Assembly (NCBI GenBank): GCA_947501625.1
Contig: CANMWN010000004.1
Location: forward strand, 186,001-250,000
Origin: an uncultured Flavobacteriaceae bacterium
GTDB lineage: Bacteria > Bacteroidota > Bacteroidia > Flavobacteriales > Flavobacteriaceae
Reading direction: 5' to 3'
Length of the DNA stretch: 64,000 nt
This document shows, one piece after another, positions 59,146 through 64,000 of this stretch. The notes below the pieces were generated by a model. It saw only the letters and a program-made list of their open reading frames with translations, did not search any database and was not told where the DNA came from. The position numbers and the translations under genes are program-made. How positions within the stretch are numbered: position 1 is the stretch's first letter; every line of letters begins with the position of its first letter.

Positions 59146-59619
59146 ATGAAAAAATTTCTTTTAAGTATCGTATTTGTACTAACCGCAACTTTATCAATGA
59201 ATGCTCAAGACATTTCTGAAAATGCTATTGGAGTTAGGTTTGGAAGTAATGATGGGTTTGGTGGTGAAATCTCATACCAACGTAAACTTTCAGAAAGCAA
59301 CCGATTAGAATTAGATTTAGGCTGGAGAAATAATTCTTCTACTGATGCTTACAAACTTGCTGGTATTTATCAATGGGTTTGGCCTCTTGGCAATCAATTT
59401 AATTGGTACGCTGGAGTTGGTGGCGGAGTTGGAAACTGGAAAAATAAAACCACTGATGATTCTCAAACATTAGTTTTTGCTGCTGGTAATATTGGAATTG
59501 AATTCGATTTAGATATACCATTATTGATTTCTTTGGATTATCGTCCTGAAGTAGGTTTTAATAAAATCTATGACGGTTTAAACTCTGATATTGCTCTAGG
59601 ATTGAGATATCAGTTCTAA
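59146..59619 (+). CDS. Outer-membrane beta-barrel protein
   Basis: A 157-residue exported protein: signal peptide MKKFLLSIVFVLTATLSMNA, then alternating strands with Gly and aromatic residues (WYAGVGGGVGNW) and a terminal Phe (GLRYQF). It fits a small eight-strand barrel of unknown role. It follows the macroglobulin gene by 56 bp and ends at a terminator. Confidence 0.75.
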   Translation: MKKFLLSIVFVLTATLSMNAQDISENAIGVRFGSNDGFGGEISYQRKLSESNRLELDLGWRNNSSTDAYKLAGIYQWVWPLGNQFNWYAGVGGGVGNWKNKTTDDSQTLVFAAGNIGIEFDLDIPLLISLDYRPEVGFNKIYDGLNSDIALGLRYQF

Positions 59620-59642
59620 TCTCAAAAAAATAATTAATATAT

Positions 59643-59674
59643 AAAAAGCAGAAGTGATTTTACTTCTGCTTTTT
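59643..59674. terminator. Bidirectional terminator
   Basis: A 13-bp stem (AAAAAGCAGAAGT / ACTTCTGCTTTTT, loop of six) between convergent genes. It overlaps the last codons of the TfoX-like gene. Confidence 0.85.
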
Positions 59675-60019
59675 TGTTGTTCTTTTTTTACTTGCCTTTG
59701 CCAATGGATTAAAATCTAAAGCTAATTGAATCCAATATGATAAATCTTTATCCAAATCAATTGCTTCATCAGTTAAAAAAACATACCCTTTCATAGGTCG
59801 TCCAGTAAAATTCATTTCACTACAACCTTCTTTCAAAAGCGACTCTTCATACTTCTCTGGCCCTATTCTTGCCATTACCTCGTCTTTTACAATTCCTAGA
59901 CACATTTTATCATCAACCATAAAACATAAACCACCAAACATTTTCTTTTCAAAAAAATCTACAGACTTATCTCTTAAAATTTGTCGAATTCTATCCCCTA
60001 AAAATTCATTGTATGCCAT
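59660..60019 (-). CDS. TfoX N-terminal-domain protein
   Basis: A 119-residue protein with the TfoX_N pattern: DFFEKKMFGGLCFMVDDKMC, then MNFTGRPMKGYVFLTDEAID. TfoX/Sxy proteins activate competence in gammaproteobacteria, but stand-alone N-terminal domains like this one have no known role. The Lys-rich tail is encoded across a terminator stem. Confidence 0.85.
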   Translation of the reverse strand: MAYNEFLGDRIRQILRDKSVDFFEKKMFGGLCFMVDDKMCLGIVKDEVMARIGPEKYEESLLKEGCSEMNFTGRPMKGYVFLTDEAIDLDKDLSYWIQLALDFNPLAKASKKRTTKKQK

Positions 60020-60075
60020 ACTAAGTATAATTTACTGTAAATATAAAGATTGATTTTAAATCGAATCAAAATCTG

Positions 60076-60083
60076 TACCTTTG
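60076..60083 (+). promoter_or_regulatory. -7 box of kdsA
   Basis: TACCTTTG matches the consensus exactly, 15 bp before the ATG at 60099; the mRNA leader would be very short. No exact TTTG at -33. Confidence 0.55.
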
Positions 60084-60098
60084 CAAAAAACATTTTGT

Positions 60099-60920
60099 AT
60101 GGATCTTAATTTAATTCCGAAAATAAAACATACCGATAGTGACAACTTCTTTTTATTGGCTGGCCCTTGTGCCATTGAAGGAGAAGAAATGGCACTTCGT
60201 ATTGCTGAAAAAGTGATTTCTATTACCGATAAACTAAAGATTCCATATGTTTTTAAAGGTAGTTTTAAAAAGGCTAACAGAAGTAGAATTGATAGTTTTA
60301 CAGGAATAGGTGATGAAAAAGCATTGAAAATTCTACGCAAAGTTTCTGAAACATTTGATGTTCCAACGGTTACAGATATTCACGAGGTTTCTGATGCCGT
60401 AAAAGCCGCTGAATATGTAGATGTATTGCAAATTCCGGCTTTTTTAGTTCGCCAAACCGACTTAGTAGTTGCTGCTGCAAAAACTGGAAAAGTGGTGAAT
60501 CTTAAAAAAGGACAGTTTATGAGTCCTGCAGCAATGAAACATGCTGTGCAAAAAGTAAAAGATAGCGGAAGTGAAAAGGCTTGGATTACGGATAGAGGAA
60601 CCATGTTTGGTTATCAAGATATGTTGGTTGACTTTAGAGGAATTCCTGAAATGAGAAACTACGCTCCTGTTGTGTTGGATGTTACCCATTCCTTACAGCA
60701 GCCAAATCAAACTTCTGGAGTTACTGGTGGAAGACCTGACATGATCGAAACTATCGCTCGTGCTGGAGTTGTAAATAATGTTGATGGCTTGTTTATCGAA
60801 ACGCATTTTGATCCTGCAAATGCCAAAAGTGATGGTGCTAATATGCTAGATTTAGCCTATTTAGAAAAACTCCTGAGTAATTTAGTAGCTATTAGAAAAA
60901 CGGTAAATTCTCTTACTTAA
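60099..60920 (+). CDS. kdsA: 3-deoxy-8-phosphooctulonate synthase
   Basis: Condenses phosphoenolpyruvate with arabinose 5-phosphate for Kdo, the inner sugar of lipopolysaccharide. From the ATG at 60099 it has 273 residues (an in-frame TTG at 60081 lies within the promoter box). Motifs: FLLAGPCAIEGEEMALRIAE, FKGSFKKANRSRIDSF, TDRGTMFGYQDMLVDFRGIP, DVTHSLQQPN and FIETHFDPANAKSDGANML. The absence of a metal-binding Cys next to LAGPCAIE was not assessed. It overlaps the convergent DUF1801 gene by 4 bp. Confidence 0.94.
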   Translation: MDLNLIPKIKHTDSDNFFLLAGPCAIEGEEMALRIAEKVISITDKLKIPYVFKGSFKKANRSRIDSFTGIGDEKALKILRKVSETFDVPTVTDIHEVSDAVKAAEYVDVLQIPAFLVRQTDLVVAAAKTGKVVNLKKGQFMSPAAMKHAVQKVKDSGSEKAWITDRGTMFGYQDMLVDFRGIPEMRNYAPVVLDVTHSLQQPNQTSGVTGGRPDMIETIARAGVVNNVDGLFIETHFDPANAKSDGANMLDLAYLEKLLSNLVAIRKTVNSLT

Positions 60921-61294
60921 AGATACCACGCTCTTTTACTCGTTTTTAACAATTCAGAGGCTTTTTTAAGTAACTCAACAAACATCAACTCATCAAAATC
61001 TTCGATAGATGTAACTTGAAGTGATCGTACTTGTTTTCTATTCTTATAATCTTTTAGTTCTGGAAAATCCTGTTCTAGAAGTATTCCTTGAACAAAAGCA
61101 ACATCTACATAATTCGTTCCTTTTAATACTCCCATATAGAGCATCGGCTTGTTATAACAATTATAAAATGGAATCTTATAACTATACTTTTCTTTCACAT
61201 CTGGAAGTGTTTTCTTTATAACACTTCGTATATACAACATAATAGATTGATAGGGTTCTGGTTGTTTGAATATATGTTGTTCTATTGGATTCAT
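60917..61294 (-). CDS. DUF1801 domain protein
   Basis: A 125-residue protein with the DUF1801 (YdhG-like) layout: early helix YQSIMLYIRSVIKKTLPDVK, then EKYSYKIPFYNCYNKPMLYM and VDVAFVQGILL. Function unknown. It overlaps kdsA tail to tail. Confidence 0.8.
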   Translation of the reverse strand: MNPIEQHIFKQPEPYQSIMLYIRSVIKKTLPDVKEKYSYKIPFYNCYNKPMLYMGVLKGTNYVDVAFVQGILLEQDFPELKDYKNRKQVRSLQVTSIEDFDELMFVELLKKASELLKTSKRAWYL

Positions 61295-61315
61295 AAAAAC
61301 AAATTTAAAATTTTA

Positions 61316-61346
61316 TTTGCTCAAATGAATTTAATTATTAACTTTG
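61316..61346 (+). promoter_or_regulatory. Promoter of the membrane protein-regulator operon
   Basis: TTTG (61316-61319), 19 nt, then TAACTTTG (61339-61346): an exact match to the Bacteroidota promoter with standard spacing. The start codon at 61367 is 20 bp past the -7 box. Confidence 0.8.
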
Positions 61347-61364
61347 TAATTCAAAGTACTTTTA
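61341..61364 (+). promoter_or_regulatory. Candidate operator, copy 1
   Basis: ACTTTG-TAATT-CAAAGT overlaps the -7 box and the expected start point and is followed by ACTTTTA. The same CTTTG-N5-CAAAGTACTTTTA pattern occurs at 62655-62677. Confidence 0.55.
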
Positions 61365-61366
61365 TT

Positions 61367-61984
61367 ATGAGTGAGAAAGATTATTTAAAGGAAATATCAG
61401 AAATAAAGAACATCATGAATAAATCATCTCGATTTATATCATTAAGTGGACTTTCAGGAGTATTAGCAGGAATTTATGCACTCATTGGTGCTTTTATTGC
61501 GAGAAGTGTTATTAGAAGTAATAATTTGAATGATTATTCTAAAAATTCTGTCGATCCAAATATAATAGAACTAAAATTAATTGGTGTTGCAGTTGGAATA
61601 GCACTAATATCAATTTTAACTGCAATTATACTTACACAAAAGAAGGCAAAAAAAGATGGAGTAAAAATGTGGGACAGCACTACCAAAAGATTATTATTTA
61701 ACTTTTTGATACCACTTGCAACTGGAGGTGTCTTTTGTATAATACTTTTAAATCAAGGTTTTTATGGTTTTGTGGCACCAGCAACATTAATTTTTTACGG
61801 TTTAGCATTATTCAGTGCTAGTAAGTATACCTTTGGAAATGTAAAATACCTTGGAATAGCTGAAATTATTCTTGGACTTATAGCAATGAATTATATTGGA
61901 TATGGTCTGTATTTTTGGGCTATTGGATTTGGATTGTTACACATAATTTATGGAACTTTGATGTATTTTAAACATGATAAGTAA
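61367..61984 (+). CDS. Inner-membrane protein of unknown function
   Basis: A 205-residue protein with about six hydrophobic segments after a short cytosolic start (SEKDYLKEISEIKNIMNKSS). The frame is open from 61247, but the promoter at 61339 lies inside that extension, so the ATG at 61367 is used. It heads a three-gene operon with a lipoprotein and a winged-helix regulator; a sensory or stress role is a guess from that context. Confidence 0.7.
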   Translation: MSEKDYLKEISEIKNIMNKSSRFISLSGLSGVLAGIYALIGAFIARSVIRSNNLNDYSKNSVDPNIIELKLIGVAVGIALISILTAIILTQKKAKKDGVKMWDSTTKRLLFNFLIPLATGGVFCIILLNQGFYGFVAPATLIFYGLALFSASKYTFGNVKYLGIAEIILGLIAMNYIGYGLYFWAIGFGLLHIIYGTLMYFKHDK

Positions 61985-62342
61985 ATATATTAATTGCTTT
62001 ACAATAATATTGTTATTCTTTCTAACTTCGTGCAAGTCTAACAAAGCAAAATTTATTATTACAAATAATAGCGATTATAAAATTGACTCTTTACATATTT
62101 ATCCAGATTCAAAAAATCAATATTTTTTTCTGAATCAAAAAGAGAAAAAAGTTTTTTATACTGGTATGGATAATGTAAATAATGATGGTGTTTTTATTAT
62201 CAAATTTAAAATGAATAATGAATCCTTAGAAAAAGGTTTAAGTTATTATTCAAATGGATCACAAATAGAAAAGAATTTAGAAGTTAGTATTATGAATGAT
62301 ACTATACTTTTAAAACATAACTATCTGTTTACAAACAAATGA
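61974..62342 (+). CDS. Small lipoprotein of unknown function
   Basis: A 122-residue protein with a lipobox (LLFFLTSC, Cys near residue 20) and a short beta-rich domain (AKFIITNNSDYKIDSLHIYP). It overlaps the upstream gene by 11 bp and the downstream regulator by 4 bp, so translation is probably coupled. No family recognised. Confidence 0.7.
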   Translation: MISKYINCFTIILLFFLTSCKSNKAKFIITNNSDYKIDSLHIYPDSKNQYFFLNQKEKKVFYTGMDNVNNDGVFIIKFKMNNESLEKGLSYYSNGSQIEKNLEVSIMNDTILLKHNYLFTNK

Positions 62343-62635
62343 AAAACATTTTACAACATATAAATAAAGCATTTGACCATAGAGTTCGATTGGGAATTAT
62401 GTCTGCATTGATTGTAAATGAATATGTTGATTTTAGTTCTCTTAAAGAACTTTTGGGAGTTACAGATGGCAACCTTGCTAGTCATTTAAAATCATTGGAA
62501 AAGGAGGAATATATAGCAGTTGAAAAACAATTTATTGGAAGAAAACCAAATACTAAATATAGCATTACAAAATTAGGAAGAATGGAATTTAAAAAACATA
62601 TCAACGCACTTGAAAAACTAATAAATAAACAATAA
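62339..62635 (+). CDS. Winged-helix transcriptional regulator
   Basis: A 98-residue DNA-binding protein of the HTH_34 winged-helix type: KAFDHRVRLGIMSALIVNEY, recognition region TDGNLASHLKSLEKEEYIAV and wing GRKPNTKYSITKLGRMEF. It has no ligand-binding domain. Its own operon and the next gene share a palindrome at the promoter, so it probably binds both. Confidence 0.85.
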   Translation: MKNILQHINKAFDHRVRLGIMSALIVNEYVDFSSLKELLGVTDGNLASHLKSLEKEEYIAVEKQFIGRKPNTKYSITKLGRMEFKKHINALEKLINKQ

Positions 62636-62654
62636 CTATTTTTTTAATTATTTG

Positions 62655-62677
62655 CTTTGAAAAACAAAGTACTTTTA
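62655..62677 (+). promoter_or_regulatory. Candidate operator, copy 2
   Basis: CTTTG-AAAAA-CAAAG followed by TACTTTTA, same layout as 61342-61364 but with a different spacer. It overlaps a one-mismatch -7 box (TTGCTTTG, 62652-62659) before the gene at 62692. Confidence 0.5.
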
Positions 62678-62691
62678 AACACGTAATAAAA

Positions 62692-64000
62692 ATGAAAAAA
62701 ATAATCATAATTATCGCATCACTATTATTTAGCCTGCTTTTTTATAAGCAAAGCACAGGCTTAAATTTCTTAATATTTACATTAATAACTATTCTTGTAT
62801 TAAGCATCAATGATTTTTCAAAAATCAAAAAAAGAAACACTCTTCTACTTTCAATTATTTACTTGGTTTCTGGGTGTATGATTTTCTTGTACAACACTCA
62901 ACTAAATATTATCACAAATGTCATAATATTTTTAAGTCTTGTTGGAAGTTACTCAGAACATAAATCATCGTTATATATAAAATGGATCAACGGTCTTTAT
63001 TCTACTATCGTTTCATCAGCAGCTCACTATTTTGACGGTTTAGATTCTGAAATAAAAAATGCAAAAAAGAAAGAAATCAATTATTTTTATTGGTTTAAAA
63101 TAATTGGAATTCCAACAATTGTGCTTATTATATTTATTAATTTGTACAGAGAGGCAAATTCACTTTTTGATGAAATCATTTCAAAAATCGATCTAAGTTT
63201 TATCAACCTTCAATGGATTTTATTTGCTGGTCTTGGTTACTATCTATTTAACAACATAATTAAACCAATTCAAATAGAACCTGTCACAGTAAATGATATA
63301 AATACTGGAAACAAATTATTCAAAAATAGCCTTAAAAAAGAGAATCCTAAAAAACTTGAAAGCGAAATACAATTGGGAACTATATTAATTTCGTTATTAA
63401 ATCTTCTCATCGTTTTTTTCTTAATTACCGATATTTATTCATTGGTGGCGAATTATAACGATTCTGCTTTTGAACTTTCAAAACAAGTTCACAATGGAAC
63501 AAACACTTTGATAATCTCTATTCTATTAGCCATAGCTATTATTATTTACTTTTTCAGAGGCGATTTGAATTTTTACACAAAAAACAAACTACTAAAAAGT
63601 CTAACTTACCTATGGATATTTTTAAATATTATACTTGCTTTTATTACTACTTATAAGAATTATCAGTATTCAAGCATATATGGATTTACCTATAAAAGAA
63701 TTGGTGTCTTCGTGTATCTATTTCTTACATTATTTGGCTTAATAACAACATTTATAAAAGTAAAAAGCATCAATAACCTATGGTATTTGTTTAGAAAAAA
63801 TACACAAATTGCTTTTGTTTTATTGATTATTTCATCAACTATTAACTGGGATAAACTGATAACATATCACACCTTAAACTATGTAAAAAGTGTGGATATG
63901 GATTACCTTTTTTCATTGACAGACAATAATACCTTTGTTTTAAAAGACTATGCCGAAAAAAACAACATTAATACTTCAACTAAAGAAAATATTGACCGAA
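62692..64000 (+). CDS. DUF4173-like multi-pass membrane protein (3' partial)
   Basis: The open frame runs from the ATG at 62692 to the window end (436 codons, no stop). It has about ten hydrophobic segments; a late INWDKLITYHTLNYVKSVDM motif and the general layout recall the DUF4173/DUF4153 families. In flavobacteria these are often found beside small winged-helix regulators, as here. Function unknown. Confidence 0.7.
   Translation, partial: MKKIIIIIASLLFSLLFYKQSTGLNFLIFTLITILVLSINDFSKIKKRNTLLLSIIYLVSGCMIFLYNTQLNIITNVIIFLSLVGSYSEHKSSLYIKWINGLYSTIVSSAAHYFDGLDSEIKNAKKKEINYFYWFKIIGIPTIVLIIFINLYREANSLFDEIISKIDLSFINLQWILFAGLGYYLFNNIIKPIQIEPVTVNDINTGNKLFKNSLKKENPKKLESEIQLGTILISLLNLLIVFFLITDIYSLVANYNDSAFELSKQVHNGTNTLIISILLAIAIIIYFFRGDLNFYTKNKLLKSLTYLWIFLNIILAFITTYKNYQYSSIYGFTYKRIGVFVYLFLTLFGLITTFIKVKSINNLWYLFRKNTQIAFVLLIISSTINWDKLITYHTLNYVKSVDMDYLFSLTDNNTFVLKDYAEKNNINTSTKENIDR

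Overview
The window is an AT-rich chromosomal segment from a marine-type flavobacterium (Bacteroidota, Flavobacteriaceae or close kin). The evidence is SusC/SusD outer-membrane uptake genes, a type IX secretion (T9SS) C-terminal sorting domain, Bacteroidota-type -7 boxes (TAnnTTTG) with TTTG near -33, few Shine-Dalgarno sites, and a fused str-S10-spc-alpha ribosomal block without tuf. I saw no rRNA, tRNA or CRISPR array.

Layout. 1-3.5 kb: end of a DUF481 gene, then eno, carA and an unrecognised exported protein. 3.6-20.8 kb: one long minus-strand block, rpsL-rpsG-fusA-rpsJ through rpoA-rplQ (31 r-protein, translation, secretion and RNA polymerase genes), driven from a clear promoter at 20.8 kb and closed by a hairpin at 3.6 kb. 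20.9-30.8 kb: an Omp85-type protein, a SusC/SusD operon with two lipoproteins, and a T9SS-exported arylsulfotransferase-like protein. 30.8-43.9 kb: housekeeping and envelope genes (rlmB, rhomboid, rarA, HAD phosphatase, a small surface-polysaccharide group, radC, trkA/trkH, a TVP38-type protein).

44.0-50.8 kb is the unusual part. A tyrosine recombinase is followed by an array of gene cassettes with the geometry of an integron, but with unfamiliar parts. Five apparently identical 353-bp units (R) alternate strictly with four different gene-bearing units (V1-V4): R-V1-R-V2-R-V3-R-V4-R. Every junction is G|TT. Each V unit starts with a short sequence whose reverse complement lies at its own 3' end, just before a foldable site that ends in G. 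This is the logic of integron attC sites, but the GTTRRRY consensus is absent. Each R unit obeys the same rule although it carries no gene; most of it is a large multi-branched inverted repeat. The recombinase lacks the insertion typical of integron integrases and has an extra N-terminal domain resembling a HARP domain. A 13-bp direct repeat bounds the array.

50.8-64 kb: mpl (murein recycling), a 20-bp perfect inverted repeat, a giant alpha-2-macroglobulin-like protein that contains a SusC-type carboxypeptidase-regulatory and TonB-plug segment, an outer-membrane barrel, a TfoX-like protein, kdsA, a DUF1801 protein, and an operon of membrane protein, lipoprotein and winged-helix regulator followed by a DUF4173-like membrane protein running off the end. 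The two transcription units at the right end share one palindromic motif next to their promoters, suggesting autoregulation by the winged-helix protein.
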